Assembly: GCA_020630975.1 (NCBI GenBank)
Contig: JAHDID010000001.1
Span: 203,687 to 267,686 of the forward strand
DNA length: 64,000 nt
Direction of reading: 5' to 3'
Origin: Verrucomicrobiota bacterium
GTDB taxonomy: Bacteria; Verrucomicrobiota; Verrucomicrobiia; Verrucomicrobiales; DEV007
Of the stretch, positions 1 to 9,844 are shown piece by piece. The position numbers and the translations under genes were made by a program. Below the pieces are notes generated by a model that was not told where the DNA came from, searched no databases, and saw only the letters and a list, made by a program, of their open reading frames with translations. Position 1 is the first letter of the stretch, and each line of letters starts with the position of its first letter.

Positions 1-1702
1 CCATATTCACCAGCTTGGCACGCTCGCCTTCCTGGAGGCGCGAGACAGGGATATGCGTCCAGCTAGCCACGACCTCCGCGATGTCTTCTTCTGTCACCTC
101 CTCGTCGAGGATTCGCGATCCACTCTGATTTTCATGTAGGTCCGCCTGCGCCAGACGCAGCTTTTCCTCAAAATCAGGCAAACGCCCATACTGCAGCTCA
201 CTGGCTCTCCCCAGATCGCCCTCTCGCTGCGCCTTTTCTATCTCGATCTTCACCTGCTCGATCGCCTCCTGGGCATGGCTTGCTCGGTCGATGACAGCTT
301 TTTCATTCTGCCATTTCGCCTTTAGCCCATCGGCCTGCTCGCGCACGTCGGCCATCTCACGCTCGACTTTGCTCAGGCGCTCGAGACTGGCGGCATCCTT
401 CTCCTTGGACAGAGCCTGCCGCTCCATCTCTAGCTGCATCGCCTGCCGCTCTAGCTGATCGATCTCGGTAGGCATACTATCGAGCTCGATCTTTAGGCGA
501 GAAGCGGCCTCGTCGACTAGGTCCACGGCCTTGTCAGGCAGAAAGCGATCGGCTATGTACCGATCACTCAAAGTGGCCGCAGCGACTAGTGCCGAGTCCT
601 GGATACGCACGCCATGATGCACCTCGTAGCGCTCACGGATGCCTCGTAGGATCGCTATCGTATCCTCTACCGTCGGCTCATCGACCATCACCGGCTGGAA
701 TCTACGCTCCAAAGCGGCGTCTTTTTCGATATACTTTCGATACTCATCCAGAGTCGTCGCACCGATGGCTCTCAGCTCACCTCTAGCTAGCTGAGGTTTC
801 AACAAATTCGACGCATCGACAGCGCCTTCGCTCGCCCCCGCTCCCACGATAGTGTGCAGCTCGTCGATGAATAAAATGATCTCGCCATCGCTATCTGTGA
901 TCTCTTTGAGAAAGGCCTTTAGGCGATCTTCGAATTCTCCACGGTATTTGGCACCAGCGATCATCGCGCCTATATCCATCGAGATCAGGCGCTTACCCTT
1001 TAGAGACTCTGGCACATCGCCACTGACGATACGGCGCGCCAGACCTTCTGAGATAGCTGTCTTACCCGTGCCCGGCTCTCCGATCAGCACCGGATTATTT
1101 TTGGTGCGGCGCGACAGGATCTGCATGACTCGACGGATCTCATCATCGCGACCGATGATGGGGTCGATATCTCCCCGGCTGGCTATGGCGGTCAGATCCG
1201 TCCCATATTTCTCCAGCGCTTGATATTTACCCTCTGGATCCTGATCAGTCACCCGCTGGCTACCTCGCACCGCCGATATCGCCTCCGACAGCGACTCAGG
1301 AGTCACCCCCTCTGCAGCTAGCGTAGACTTGAGATCCGCAGGCCCGTCCTGGAGGATGGCGAGCAGTACATGCTCGACACTGGTGTACTCGTCGCCCATC
1401 TCAGAGCGAATTTTCTCCGCTGTAGCGATGACGGCACGCAGATCGTTACTCAGATACACCTGCTGCCCTAGGGCTCCTTGGACCGATGGTTGGCTCGCTA
1501 GCAGGTCGCCCACCGCCGTACGGATTGCCTCGATATTTGCCCCGACTTTGGCAAAGATCGGCCGTGTCGCACCGGAGTCGTCTTCGAGCAAAGCACCTAA
1601 AAGGTGCGGCGAACGCAGCTCGGCATGCCCCAGGCGCTGGGCATCAGAGTCCGCTTGTTGAAAGGCCTCCTGGAGTTTTAGAGTGAATTGGTTGGCGTTC
1701 AT
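1..1702 (-). CDS. clpB: ATP-dependent disaggregase ClpB, N-terminal part (gene runs off the window)
   Basis: Read on the minus strand from ATG at 1702 (protein begins [16 protein letters not shown]), open to base 1, about 567 residues. ClpB is a cytosolic AAA+ disaggregase working with DnaK. Visible in order: Clp N-terminal repeat domain (about 1-145), first AAA+ domain with Walker [10 protein letters not shown] and Walker [11 protein letters not shown], the pore loop KYRGEFEDR, and the coiled-coil middle domain (about 400-520, rich in Glu/Lys/Gln) that distinguishes ClpB from ClpA and ClpC. The second AAA+ domain lies outside the window. Upstream 1703-1972 holds no other convincing gene; it should contain the promoter, but no CIRCE operator is complete there. 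Confidence 0.96.
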   Translation of the reverse strand, partial: MNANQFTLKLQEAFQQADSDAQRLGHAELRSPHLLGALLEDDSGATRPIFAKVGANIEAIRTAVGDLLASQPSVQGALGQQVYLSNDLRAVIATAEKIRSEMGDEYTSVEHVLLAILQDGPADLKSTLAAEGVTPESLSEAISAVRGSQRVTDQDPEGKYQALEKYGTDLTAIASRGDIDPIIGRDDEIRRVMQILSRRTKNNPVLIGEPGTGKTAISEGLARRIVSGDVPESLKGKRLISMDIGAMIAGAKYRGEFEDRLKAFLKEITDSDGEIILFIDELHTIVGAGASEGAVDASNLLKPQLARGELRAIGATTLDEYRKYIEKDAALERRFQPVMVDEPTVEDTIAILRGIRERYEVHHGVRIQDSALVAAATLSDRYIADRFLPDKAVDLVDEAASRLKIELDSMPTEIDQLERQAMQLEMERQALSKEKDAASLERLSKVEREMADVREQADGLKAKWQNEKAVIDRASHAQEAIEQVKIEIEKAQREGDLGRASELQYGRLPDFEEKLRLAQADLHENQSGSRILDEEVTEEDIAEVVASWTHIPVSRLQEGERAKLVNM

Positions 1703-1972
1703 GAAAAGGCTGTTGTGATTTACAGCAAACAACCATCACAAAGCCAACCTTCGAGAAGTAGAAAAATCACAAAGTTTTGTAATAAACGATCGTAGGACAC
1801 CCATTCTTAGCGTCGATACTGTCACTTTGCTTTTCAGAAACTACTGCGAGGCTAAGCTTATGGAAACGATAGACATAGGAGTCTCCCCCACTGCACTTAT
1901 CCTTATCCGCTTAGCACTCGCTCACTTTGGCTTACTAGCCATCGCGCTATTGTGCACGCTCCCTGAGAAGGG

Positions 1973-3055
1973 TCAGGCGACTAGCGGAAAGAAGTGAGTC
2001 ACACCCCAAATCAAGGAGCAGCCCACAAAGGCAAGAGCTGGCCCATCATTGGTATGCGGACTGATCGCCTCAGCGACAGTCATGGATATCGGCAAGATAC
2101 CGAGTAAGATCCAAAACGCTGTCGGATCGAACTGTTCTCGAAAGATGAACATCACGATGATCGACACAATGAAGACAGCCGAACTGCCTTCGAGCGATCT
2201 CTCGAACTTGCCATTCCAGAACTTGCCGTCATACCACAGCGAGCGTGTGCGGTATTTGTGCTTACCAAAACGGATACCGACAGGCTCGGCTAGACCATCG
2301 CCGAACTCGTTAATGAACTGAGGAATCATCACCAAGAGAGCCCCTTTACCAAAAATGCAGATAAACGGCAGGTAAACGATAAATCGCAATACATCCTCCA
2401 ACACATCGAATCTAAGGGTGTAAGGCCTGTCCTCGATCCTGTCCCATGCCAAGAAAGCCTTCTTTAAAACCGGCACCTTGCGCCGAATCACATTCCACTC
2501 AGTTAGAATGGTTTTCAGGACATCCAAAAAGGTCAGCATGACCACGGCTATCACCGAGCTGCTGCCGCCTTTCTCCAGCCCAAATACCCCGACAAGCATC
2601 AACGGGATGACATAAGACTTCAGCTTTCGCCAAGGGCGTAGAGCCAGCTTGCGGACATAGTTGATCTTGATGTTGAACTTAAGGATCGCCCATGAAAATA
2701 GAAGTTTTCCTGCTATCTCAACAAAAATCCAAGCGAAGAACAGAGCGTAAGTGTAAGGGCTGATGGCTGGAGCAATCCCGAGTGACTGCAGGTAAGTCAC
2801 CACAGACACTCCGAGTATCGCGAGACTGCCGACCCAAGCGACGAACCGGTCTTCTCCCGTCCAGTCGTAGGCCTTATTTTCTAGGCCATAAGGGTCAGCA
2901 TGTAGAGCTTTGAAGTAAATCTCTCGTGAAGCATGGACCGCCATCGGGTCGTCCAGATTAGCTTCGAATTCTTTGTCGTTTGAGTTTGCAGCAGTATTAG
3001 ATCCCATGGGTTGGAAAGGGCAAAATTGAGTAGGGGGGTGTGACGATGCTGTCAC
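1973..3055 (-). CDS. Integral membrane protein resembling dolichol/phytol kinase and CDP-diglyceride synthetase-type CTP transferases
   Basis: 360 residues, about eight hydrophobic segments after a soluble 65-residue N-terminus. The C-terminal part has GDGLAEPVGIRFGKHKY, then FERSLEGSSAVFIVS and AEAISPHTNDGPALAF. This order (GDGxA..G..FG, then a Lys/Arg..EGS segment, then an acidic E..P..DN-like motif) is the signature of the SEC59/VTE5/CDP-diglyceride-synthase membrane family, which uses CTP to phosphorylate or activate isoprenoid alcohols or lipids. Substrate cannot be read from sequence. Start: ATG at 3055 is the first; a second ATG (Met17) is possible because residues 1-16 look non-conserved. 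It follows the histidine kinase gene on the same strand after 46 bases but need not share its role. Confidence 0.6.
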   Translation of the reverse strand: MTASSHPPTQFCPFQPMGSNTAANSNDKEFEANLDDPMAVHASREIYFKALHADPYGLENKAYDWTGEDRFVAWVGSLAILGVSVVTYLQSLGIAPAISPYTYALFFAWIFVEIAGKLLFSWAILKFNIKINYVRKLALRPWRKLKSYVIPLMLVGVFGLEKGGSSSVIAVVMLTFLDVLKTILTEWNVIRRKVPVLKKAFLAWDRIEDRPYTLRFDVLEDVLRFIVYLPFICIFGKGALLVMIPQFINEFGDGLAEPVGIRFGKHKYRTRSLWYDGKFWNGKFERSLEGSSAVFIVSIIVMFIFREQFDPTAFWILLGILPISMTVAEAISPHTNDGPALAFVGCSLIWGVTHFFPLVA

Positions 3056-3101
3056 AAATCCTCAAATTTGCCAACCGGAAACATCATTTTTATCAAAAAA
3101 A

Positions 3102-5510
3102 CTATGATTTCATCAATTCTCTCGCTTTCCTTGCTTTTGTTCTCTCGTTCGGAAACTTCTGAATAAACTCTTTTACTGCTCCCATTTCTAGTGGTTTAGA
3201 GAAAATCTCATCAGCAGACAGCTCCTCACGATTGTCATCTGAGAGAATTTCAGCTGTGACCACGGCGATAGGAATCTTTTGCAGATTCTCACCCAGATCT
3301 CCATTGCGGATCTTTTCGGCGACTTTAAAGCCATTCATCCTTGGCATTCTAAGGTCCAGAAAGATAGCATCGAAATCCGACTCACCCGTCTCCAGTAGCT
3401 CGATACACTCGAGACCATCGTTAGCAAAAGTTGCCTTCCCCTTACAGGTATCAATCAACTTACCGAGAAGCATTTGCATCTTGGCCTGGTCTTCGACTAC
3501 TAGGATATTGGCTGTGTCCTCATCTTCTGCTTTAGCTGTATCGGCCTTCTTGCTAGCTTTCTTACTACTAGCAGTCTTCTTGCTAGGCTTCCCTGCCTTA
3601 GATTTGGCAGATTCGCCTTGGATCTCTTTCAGAAATCCGTGCAGGCTAGGCACATCGATCGGCTTAGAAATAAAAGCATCAAACCCAATCTCTTCGCACT
3701 CCTCAGTAGCTAGAACATCTGCTGACATCACAGCCAAAGGTAGTCCCTGGACTTTCTCACCGAAATCTCCGGCCCGAATCTTCTTCGCGATTTCTATACC
3801 ACCAGCCTTAGGCATTTGAAGATCTAGGAAAATCACATCGAAGTCACTGCTCTCAGTGAGGATATCGATACATTCTCCACCATCATGGGCAAAACGAATA
3901 TTGTGACCGGTTGGCTTCAACATCTTCTGCACCAGCATACGGTTCGCAGGCTGGTCTTCTGCTATCAATACCGACAAGACTTTCGACTCGGCTCCGGCCC
4001 TCTTGGCTCCAGATCCCTTATCTGATGGCGAATCACTCTTCTCGATATCAGACAGTTTGGTGTCGGAGATTTCCATATCGATAGTGAAGTGGAAGGTGGA
4101 TCCCTTCCCTAGCTCACTATCCACTTGTATCTCACCACCCATCAGCTCCACGAGATGCTGAGAAATCGATAGACCTAGACCTGTGCCACCAAACTTACGA
4201 CTGGTAGATGAATCGGCCTGAGTGAATGGCTGGAAGATTTTAGCAGCCTGTTCAGGAGTCATCCCCACTCCAGTATCGGTAACTGCAAACTTAACCTTAG
4301 ACTTACCTTTTGATCTTCCAATAATCGATATATCGATTTTGACTCCTCCTTGCTCGGTAAACTTGATTGAGTTACCAGCCAAATTCATCAAGATCTGCAC
4401 CAATCGGTGTTTATCACCGACCCAAGCAAACTTGCCTGGTGCATTCACGGAAACACTGTAGTCGATTCCTTTCTGTGCAGCATGGCCCTGCAGCATCGTG
4501 CGCATCTCACCACCCAACTCTTTTAGCGACATTGGCAGCGGATCGAGATCAATCCCCTTGGCTTCGATCTTGGATAGATCCAAGATATCATTGATGATGC
4601 GTAGGAGGAAATCTCCACTCTGTCCGATATTGTCCAGATACTCACGCTCCTCATCATCCAGGTTCGCTGTCTCCAGCAACTTGCTGAAACCAAGCATCAC
4701 ACCCAGCGGCGTACGGATCTCGTGACTCATCAGAGATAGGAAGTCCATACGAGCCTTTGCCACATCCTCTGCAGCTTTGGCCTGCTCATTGGCACGAATC
4801 ACCTCAGCTTCCTTCTCAGAGCGCTCAACCAGCATACGAGCCGTTTGATTCAGGTTTTTATCCAAGTTAGCAAACTCAAGAGAGGCCATCTGCCTGTCAA
4901 AATCCTCTAACTCTTTACGAGTACCTATGGCTCGGACCTTTTCATTCAAATACTCAAGCGGACTGATGAAGGCAAATTTAATGCAAACCACCATAAGTCC
5001 GATTAAGAATAGAGTGATAACTAAACCAACGATAGCCGATGTCCTGACCTTGTGGATAATTGGATCAGCGAAATAGCTGTAATCCCACATCATCTCAAGC
5101 GAACCAAAGGCCTGACCGTGATAGTTAATTGGCTGTTTTGAAGACACGATCTTTAGATTATGTCCCTCTCCCTCGAATCGATCCCATCCCGCCATGACTC
5201 GCTTATCCACATCCTTGATCTGGATAGAAATGAGTCCTTCGTCCTGCATTTGGAGGCCAGTGACGATAGTCTCTAAAGCGGGCCTGTCATTGGCCAGTAG
5301 GGCATCGATTGATAGAATAGTAAGAAGCTCTGCTTTCTGCTCACCACGAATTCGGGTGGTTGTTTCGATATTAGCCAGATTCCGAGTGATGACCACTCCT
5401 GTGATGACTGGCAAAACGAAAAACGCGATGAAAAGAAATAGACACAGCACCTGGCGATAGACGGGGAGTCTAACCAAAAAAGCAATAAACCTATTTCTTA
5501 ACAAATCCAT
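3102..5510 (-). CDS. Hybrid sensor histidine kinase with two C-terminal receiver domains
   Basis: 802 residues. Two membrane helices (about 20-43 and 158-182) enclose a periplasmic domain of about 115 residues; then a HAMP-like/coiled linker, HisKA with phospho-acceptor His263 in [12 protein letters not shown], HATPase_c with N box ([15 protein letters not shown]), DTGVGM and [10 protein letters not shown]. Two receiver domains follow, with phospho-acceptor Asp563 ([11 protein letters not shown]) and Asp719 ([11 protein letters not shown]), separated by a Lys/Ala/Ser-rich linker (about 635-660). No HPt domain or DNA-binding output is present, so a separate HPt or direct effector must exist. 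The gene lies 78 bases downstream of a PhnD-like lipoprotein on the same strand, which probably supplies ligand sensing at the periplasmic domain. Codon and base use is AT-richer than in the following secretion operon. Confidence 0.93.
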   Translation of the reverse strand: MDLLRNRFIAFLVRLPVYRQVLCLFLFIAFFVLPVITGVVITRNLANIETTTRIRGEQKAELLTILSIDALLANDRPALETIVTGLQMQDEGLISIQIKDVDKRVMAGWDRFEGEGHNLKIVSSKQPINYHGQAFGSLEMMWDYSYFADPIIHKVRTSAIVGLVITLFLIGLMVVCIKFAFISPLEYLNEKVRAIGTRKELEDFDRQMASLEFANLDKNLNQTARMLVERSEKEAEVIRANEQAKAAEDVAKARMDFLSLMSHEIRTPLGVMLGFSKLLETANLDDEEREYLDNIGQSGDFLLRIINDILDLSKIEAKGIDLDPLPMSLKELGGEMRTMLQGHAAQKGIDYSVSVNAPGKFAWVGDKHRLVQILMNLAGNSIKFTEQGGVKIDISIIGRSKGKSKVKFAVTDTGVGMTPEQAAKIFQPFTQADSSTSRKFGGTGLGLSISQHLVELMGGEIQVDSELGKGSTFHFTIDMEISDTKLSDIEKSDSPSDKGSGAKRAGAESKVLSVLIAEDQPANRMLVQKMLKPTGHNIRFAHDGGECIDILTESSDFDVIFLDLQMPKAGGIEIAKKIRAGDFGEKVQGLPLAVMSADVLATEECEEIGFDAFISKPIDVPSLHGFLKEIQGESAKSKAGKPSKKTASSKKASKKADTAKAEDEDTANILVVEDQAKMQMLLGKLIDTCKGKATFANDGLECIELLETGESDFDAIFLDLRMPRMNGFKVAEKIRNGDLGENLQKIPIAVVTAEILSDDNREELSADEIFSKPLEMGAVKEFIQKFPNERTKARKARELMKS

Positions 5511-5527
5511 TTACTTAAACTGTTGCT

Positions 5528-5561
5528 CCCTCTCTACATCCCAGACGGCTTGCAGAGAGGG
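5528..5561 (-). promoter_or_regulatory. Intercistronic hairpin between PhnD-like gene and histidine kinase gene
   Basis: A perfect 8-bp inverted repeat CCCTCTCT / AGAGAGGG with an 18-base loop fills the gap between the binding-protein stop and the kinase start. There is no following U-run, so it is not a clean terminator; it could be a processing or attenuation element that sets the binding protein to kinase ratio. The function is inferred only from position. Confidence 0.45.
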
Positions 5562-5588
5562 ATAATTTTCTATATCAAAATCCTTCTA

Positions 5589-6470
5589 CTAGAACTTCTT
5601 TGAAGCTGTCATCGCTTCGCGGACAGGAGCATAGTGAGCCTCGGTCGCAGTCAGGAATCCATCCTTGCTGACGCTGCTGGACTCCATCTCAAGAAGGCTC
5701 TGAGAAATCGCTTCAACGATTTTAGAGTCGAGAGACTGGTGTGCTACCCATGGCTTAGTCACATTGTCGAACTTGGTGAGAGCTTTGATCGGCTGACCAT
5801 CTTCTACCAGTTTCTTAAATGTACTCTCCTTCAGCGCGCCTGCGGTGAAGTCGCCAGCAGCCACTGCCATCCCTACGGTGTCGTGACGGCCGAGGAACTC
5901 ATATTTCTCAAATTTGTCGCTACTCAAGCCAGCCTCCAACAGGAGCGCCTGTGAAAGATAACGACCAATAGTCGACAGCTCGTCGCCAAAAGCGAAGCTC
6001 TTTCCAGCCAGACCTTCAACAGTCTCGATGTCGCTGTCGGCATGGATAGCGATGATGCCGTTGAAAACACGCTCCCCCTTCTTCGACTCCATAGCGAGCA
6101 GCTGTAGATCTGGATTTTGCTCTTTAGACAATACAAAAGACGCAGGTCCGAGACGTGAGAAATGCACGGTGCCATCAGCGATCTGGCTGATACCCTGCTG
6201 GTACTCGTTAGCAATCTTGAACTGGATCTCGATTGGCTCTTCTAGTTTTTCGTTCACACTTTTCTCGAGGCTATCGATAGTAGGTGCAAACTCCTCGACC
6301 ACTGTTGATGCTTTATCAGCGGTGTATAGGCCAAACAACACGACTTTGGACTCAGCCACAGATTCCGTCTGGGCTGGAGTCTCCGCCACGCTGGCAGGCT
6401 CCTCATTGTTACTCTGGCATCCGATCAGGCAAAGAAAGGAAGCAGCGATGGTGAATGCAGTTAGTTTCAT
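5589..6470 (-). CDS. PhnD-like (phosphate/phosphonate-type) periplasmic binding lipoprotein
   Basis: 293 residues with a lipoprotein signal ending in the lipobox LIGC (Cys18), followed by a short acidic/Ser-rich tether. The mature part has the PhnD/transferrin-like binding-protein signatures: LFGLYTADKAS, a stretch around DGTVHFSRLGPASFVLSKE and the hinge segment FAFGDELSTIGRYLSQALL. The ligand is unknown; family members bind phosphonate, phosphite or other small anions. No ABC permease or ATPase accompanies it. It is instead the first gene before a hybrid histidine kinase, so a role as a sensory co-receptor is more likely than transport. Start ATG at 6470 gives the complete signal peptide. 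Confidence 0.85.
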   Translation of the reverse strand: MKLTAFTIAASFLCLIGCQSNNEEPASVAETPAQTESVAESKVVLFGLYTADKASTVVEEFAPTIDSLEKSVNEKLEEPIEIQFKIANEYQQGISQIADGTVHFSRLGPASFVLSKEQNPDLQLLAMESKKGERVFNGIIAIHADSDIETVEGLAGKSFAFGDELSTIGRYLSQALLLEAGLSSDKFEKYEFLGRHDTVGMAVAAGDFTAGALKESTFKKLVEDGQPIKALTKFDNVTKPWVAHQSLDSKIVEAISQSLLEMESSSVSKDGFLTATEAHYAPVREAMTASKKF

Positions 6471-6576
6471 TTTATGTTTTTGGGGATTATTTATAGTTCC
6501 TAACCAATTTACGCCTTAATATTTTGGAAATCTATTAAAATTATTGAATTTATGTAAAATTAACTGAAGTTAAGGG

Positions 6577-6807
6577 GTGAACATTTTAAAAATCAGTCTG
6601 TTAGCGATTGTGACAATCTGTGTGGCCTCAGCCATCCTCTGGGGAGCCGAGCTGCCGCGCACCGCATTGCACAATGATGAGGGAATCACCCGACAGGGTC
6701 TTACCGTGATAGCCGTGCGTTGCGGCTTCTTCGCCATGGCACTCACCGGTGTGCTGATCTGGCTGCATGCACCCATGCCCCAGACCTCGGCTAGAGCCAG
6801 CGACTAG
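6577..6807 (+). CDS. Small two-helix membrane protein, unknown
   Basis: 76 residues starting at GTG (6577). Two hydrophobic stretches (about 4-23 and 45-65) with a short basic/polar loop between them, and a C-terminal Ser/Ala-rich tail. It is transcribed alone, divergent from the PhnD-like gene and convergent with gspE. No family recognised. Purine-rich GAAGTTAAGGG just upstream could act as ribosome binding site but is very close to the GTG. Confidence 0.5.
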   Translation: MNILKISLLAIVTICVASAILWGAELPRTALHNDEGITRQGLTVIAVRCGFFAMALTGVLIWLHAPMPQTSARASD

Positions 6808-6830
6808 CCTAGGTATACGCCTAACTTTCC

Positions 6831-6848
6831 GACCACTAAAGAGTGGTC
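6831..6848. terminator. Short hairpin between convergent genes
   Basis: GACCACT-AAAG-AGTGGTC forms a perfect 7-bp stem with a tetraloop, located between the end of the small membrane protein gene and the stop of gspE, which it nearly touches. No strong U-run on either side, so termination is only plausible. Confidence 0.4.
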
Positions 6849-6851
6849 ATA

Positions 6852-8537
6852 TCAGTGGTCGACATTGGTCAGGACCTCTTCGATCGTCGTGCGTCCAGCA
6901 GCCACTTTGCTCCAGCCATAGTCACGCAGACGGATCATGCCATTCTCCACTGCGATGTCTTTTAGCTCCGAGTAGGGAGCATTAGCCGTAATCTTTTCCG
7001 CTAGATTCTGCTCGATACAGCAGATCTCGATGATCGCCATCCGCCCACGGTAGCCGGTATTGCGGCACTGCTGGCAGCCGACCGCCTCACAGATGCCATC
7101 GCGCCCGTCCTGAGGAAAACCGATCCGATCCAGATAGGCATGATCGATCTCGGAGCTAGGCTGTTTGCACTGCGGACATAGCGTGCGCACCAGGCGCTGG
7201 GCGATGAAAGCCCGGATCGACGAGGCGATCAAAAACGGCTCGATACCCATATCGAGCAATCGCGTGATGCCTGCCACCGCATCATTGGTGTGCAGGGTGC
7301 TAAAGACCAGGTGGCCGGTCAGCGCACCGCGGATGGCGATATCGGTGGTCTCCAGATCGCGCATCTCACCGACCATAATGATATTCGGATCGCCACGCAG
7401 GATACTGCGCAGACCGCTGGCAAAGGTGAGCCCGATGTCGCTTTTCACCGGGATCTGGATGATGCCATCGAGCTTATTCTCCACTGGATCCTCGACCGTC
7501 ACGATCCGCGTCTCCTTGGTATTCAGCTTGCGGAGAAAGGCATAGAGCGTGGTCGACTTACCCGACCCCGTAGGACCGGTGACTAGGATGATGCCATTGG
7601 GCTGCTGCAGCAGACCATCGATGATCTCGGTGCTGCGCTCATCGAGACCGAGCATCGACATATCGAAAGACTTGCTGGTGAGCAGGCGTAGGCTAACGCT
7701 CTCGCCATGCACCGAGGGGATGGTGGCCACACGCACATCGATCGGCTCGCCATCTAGCTCCAGATTGATCCGGCCATCCTGCGGCAGCCGACGCTCGGCG
7801 ATATCGAGCTGGGCCATGATTTTCAGCCTAGAGATCAGCGAGGCCTGCAGAGCGCGGATATTCGGCGGCACGGTCACCTCCTGTAGAGCACCGTCGACCC
7901 GGTAGCGGATGCGCAGATTTTTCTCCAGCGGCTCGATGTGGATATCAGTCGCCCGCTCGCGTAGTGCCTCGCGGAAGATCTGATTCACAAAGTTCATCAC
8001 CGAGGCCTCCTGGTCCTCCTCATCGAGCTGAGTCACCTCCTGGGCGAGGTCATCCTCGTCCGGAGCCACTTCGCGGCCCTCGATCAGCTCGTCGAATTGC
8101 TCTGCGCCCACACCGTAGCCCTGGCGCAGCCCTTCCATGATGCGGTAGCGGCTGGATACCGCCCAGGTCACGTTTTTCTGCAGCTCCCTGCCGACGGCTT
8201 GCTTGGCCTCGATGTCGAAGGGGTCGTAGGTCATCAGACAGATGTCCTTGCCATCGATCTTGCCGGGCAGCAGATGGTAGCGCAGGGCTAGCTTGGCGGG
8301 AAACCGGTTGTGCAGCGGGTGCCCGAGGTCGAGCTCGGTGTCCTCCTGGTAGGAGAGGCCGGTGGTCTCCGCCAGATTTCGGGCAAAATCATGCTCATCG
8401 ATCAGATCCGAGTCTAGGAGCCCTTCCACCAGCGAGGCTTGCTTGCTACTAGCCTCAGCCAGTACCGCTTCGCATTTGGATTTATCCTGGCAGCCGCTCG
8501 CTAGCGCAGCCTCTGTGATCAATGATATCAGGGACAT
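6852..8537 (-). CDS. gspE: Type II secretion/type IV pilus assembly ATPase, GspE/PilB family
   Basis: 561 residues. N-terminal GspE-N domain (about 60-150), then the secretion ATPase core: Walker A GPTGSGKSTT with Lys327, Asp box, Walker B IIMVGEMRD, His box GALTGHLVFSTLHTND, and the tetracysteine zinc motif CPQC...CEAVGCQQC (about 435-480) typical of GspE and PilB. It powers pseudopilus assembly at the cytoplasmic face of the inner membrane. Last gene of the minus-strand secretion operon (pseudopilin, GspL-like, GspM-like, unknown, GspE). Absence of GspD secretin and GspF platform in this operon means those are encoded elsewhere. Confidence 0.92.
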   Translation of the reverse strand: MSLISLITEAALASGCQDKSKCEAVLAEASSKQASLVEGLLDSDLIDEHDFARNLAETTGLSYQEDTELDLGHPLHNRFPAKLALRYHLLPGKIDGKDICLMTYDPFDIEAKQAVGRELQKNVTWAVSSRYRIMEGLRQGYGVGAEQFDELIEGREVAPDEDDLAQEVTQLDEEDQEASVMNFVNQIFREALRERATDIHIEPLEKNLRIRYRVDGALQEVTVPPNIRALQASLISRLKIMAQLDIAERRLPQDGRINLELDGEPIDVRVATIPSVHGESVSLRLLTSKSFDMSMLGLDERSTEIIDGLLQQPNGIILVTGPTGSGKSTTLYAFLRKLNTKETRIVTVEDPVENKLDGIIQIPVKSDIGLTFASGLRSILRGDPNIIMVGEMRDLETTDIAIRGALTGHLVFSTLHTNDAVAGITRLLDMGIEPFLIASSIRAFIAQRLVRTLCPQCKQPSSEIDHAYLDRIGFPQDGRDGICEAVGCQQCRNTGYRGRMAIIEICCIEQNLAEKITANAPYSELKDIAVENGMIRLRDYGWSKVAAGRTTIEEVLTNVDH

Positions 8538-8552
8538 GGTGGAAACTAATGC

Positions 8553-9296
8553 TTACTTCGGGACTTCGATATCGCCCCCATCGCTGAGCTTTTGTAGGGC
8601 ACCACGGATCAAGTTGCCCTTCTCCTCGCGCGGCATATCGGGATACTTTTCCATGACGGAGCGGATGTAGGTTTTGAATTTTTCCTTCTTCTCCTCCGGC
8701 AGAGCGAAGTACTTTTGCTTGGACTCCTCGCTTGGGCCACGGCGTTTGCCATCGCCGCCTTTGCGCATTCCTTTTCGCCCATCGGGCGGCCCGCCCTCTT
8801 TCTTGCCACGGTTGGCCGGATCTAGCTGAGCGGGATCGTACTTCAGCTCCGCCTCCTCGCCAGCGAAGGCGACCATGGCCGACACACCGGACAGATCACT
8901 GGCATCCTCCGAGGCATTGATCTGTTTTAGCACCAGTCCAGCCTGCGGCTCGCCCCCCAGCTCCATGGTAATAGTCTTATTGGTCTCGCGATTATAAACT
9001 CTGGCGAAGGCGACATCCGCGTAGGTCGCGACCGCCCGCAGCGCATAGGTCTCAGATATATTCAGCGTCCGCTGAAAAGGGCTGGCAGCCTTGAGCGCAG
9101 AGAACAGCGCCGGATCGGGTGCATCGGGGTAGCTGAGCGCTTCATCATCGGCCCAAGCGATAGCTAGCGAGAAAATCAGGCAATTGTACCCTATTGAATG
9201 AAAATTGTACCCTATTGAATTTCGGGTTCGACAGAGATTCACACAGCCACTCAGAGCCCTCCTGTAAAACTGTATCAATCCTGTCAGAAACCTCAT
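8553..9296 (-). CDS. Exported protein of the secretion operon, unknown, with repeat-derived insertion near its N-terminus
   Basis: The start at 9296 overlaps the stop of the upstream GspM-like gene as ATGA, giving 247 residues and translational coupling; a longer reading (to 9449) would lie inside the upstream gene and is rejected. A hydrophobic stretch (LIFSLAIAWA) followed by DDEALSYPDAP looks like the end of a signal peptide, but it is preceded by an unusually long N-terminus containing two copies of a heptad-like SIGYN segment encoded by two 21-bp repeats (9183-9220). The C-terminal half is very charged (Lys/Glu-rich, about 155-240). Located between gspM and gspE, so a role in type II secretion is inferred only from position. 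The true start could lie downstream of the repeats. Confidence 0.6.
   Translation of the reverse strand: MRFLTGLIQFYRRALSGCVNLCRTRNSIGYNFHSIGYNCLIFSLAIAWADDEALSYPDAPDPALFSALKAASPFQRTLNISETYALRAVATYADVAFARVYNRETNKTITMELGGEPQAGLVLKQINASEDASDLSGVSAMVAFAGEEAELKYDPAQLDPANRGKKEGGPPDGRKGMRKGGDGKRRGPSEESKQKYFALPEEKKEKFKTYIRSVMEKYPDMPREEKGNLIRGALQKLSDGGDIEVPK
9183..9220 (+). repeat. 21-bp-period repeat array, locus 1 (two copies)
   Basis: Two identical 17-mers ATTGTACCCTATTGAAT at 9183-9199 and 9204-9220, separated by GAAA, giving an exact 21-base period. The same motif occurs at 26244-26302, 34908-34945 and 51203-51261. Here the array sits inside the apparent reading frame of an exported-protein gene, adding an in-frame SIGYN repeat (21 bases equal seven codons). 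Confidence 0.9.
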
Positions 9297-9844
9297 TCCG
9301 CCTCCCTCTCCTCCAAAGGTGCAAACCAACGCGCGATAGTGATCTCGCACACCGATTGTGGTTCTTCCTCGCGGGATTTCCGATCCAGCTCCAGTTCCAG
9401 CCGTTTGATCACCTGAAACTTCTTCGCCCCCTGTATCGTCGTCAGCCATTCGATAATGTCTTTCTCCGCTCCACGGACTTTCAGCGAGATGCCGACTTCC
9501 TGGTAATACTCATTCGAGCTGGGCTCCTGCAGGGTCTGCTTTTCGATCGCGATCTTTCGCTCGAAGAGGTCATCCTGGTAGAACTGCAGTAAATCTCCCT
9601 GCGCCTTGGTCATGGAGACCTCTTGAGGCGTGTTTTCGAGTAGCCAATCTTCTTTGGCCCGCATCTCGTCGGCATCCTCCAGCCACATCTCCAGATCGGC
9701 CAGCTCAGACTTGAGCGCCCGGATCTTTTCGGTGCCACCGCCCCAGTTTTTCTTCATGTAGCGGATGGCAAACGCATTCGCCATGGTGAAGATCACCAAC
9801 AGGCAAATGACCAGAAGCGTCTTTTCTCGTTTGTTTAGCTTCAT
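9293..9844 (-). CDS. GspM/PilO-like inner-membrane protein of the type II secretion system
   Basis: 183 residues: short cytoplasmic N-terminus, one membrane helix (about 9-28), coiled-coil (about 35-75) and a periplasmic ferredoxin-like region containing the pattern EVGISLKVRGAEKDIIEWL and a final beta segment. That is the build of GspM and PilO, which pair with GspL/PilN in the assembly platform. ATG at 9844 overlaps the stop of the upstream GspL-like gene by four bases, and its own stop overlaps the next start, so the three genes are translationally coupled. Sequence identity to either family is low, hence no firm symbol. Confidence 0.7.
   Translation of the reverse strand: MKLNKREKTLLVICLLVIFTMANAFAIRYMKKNWGGGTEKIRALKSELADLEMWLEDADEMRAKEDWLLENTPQEVSMTKAQGDLLQFYQDDLFERKIAIEKQTLQEPSSNEYYQEVGISLKVRGAEKDIIEWLTTIQGAKKFQVIKRLELELDRKSREEEPQSVCEITIARWFAPLEEREAE

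Noticed and set aside
1910-1935. CIRCE operator for clpB
   Set aside because: TTAGCACTC is present once but the matching GAGTGCTAA arm is not; it is on the wrong side for a complete element.
1860-1997. 45-residue ORF with a hydrophobic helix (METIDIGV start) upstream of clpB
   Set aside because: Overlaps the 3' end of the membrane-protein gene in antisense; too short and unsupported to call, though a small membrane peptide is not excluded.
9297-9449. N-terminal extension of the exported-protein gene
   Set aside because: Lies fully within the GspM-like gene; the ATGA start at 9296 explains the coupling.
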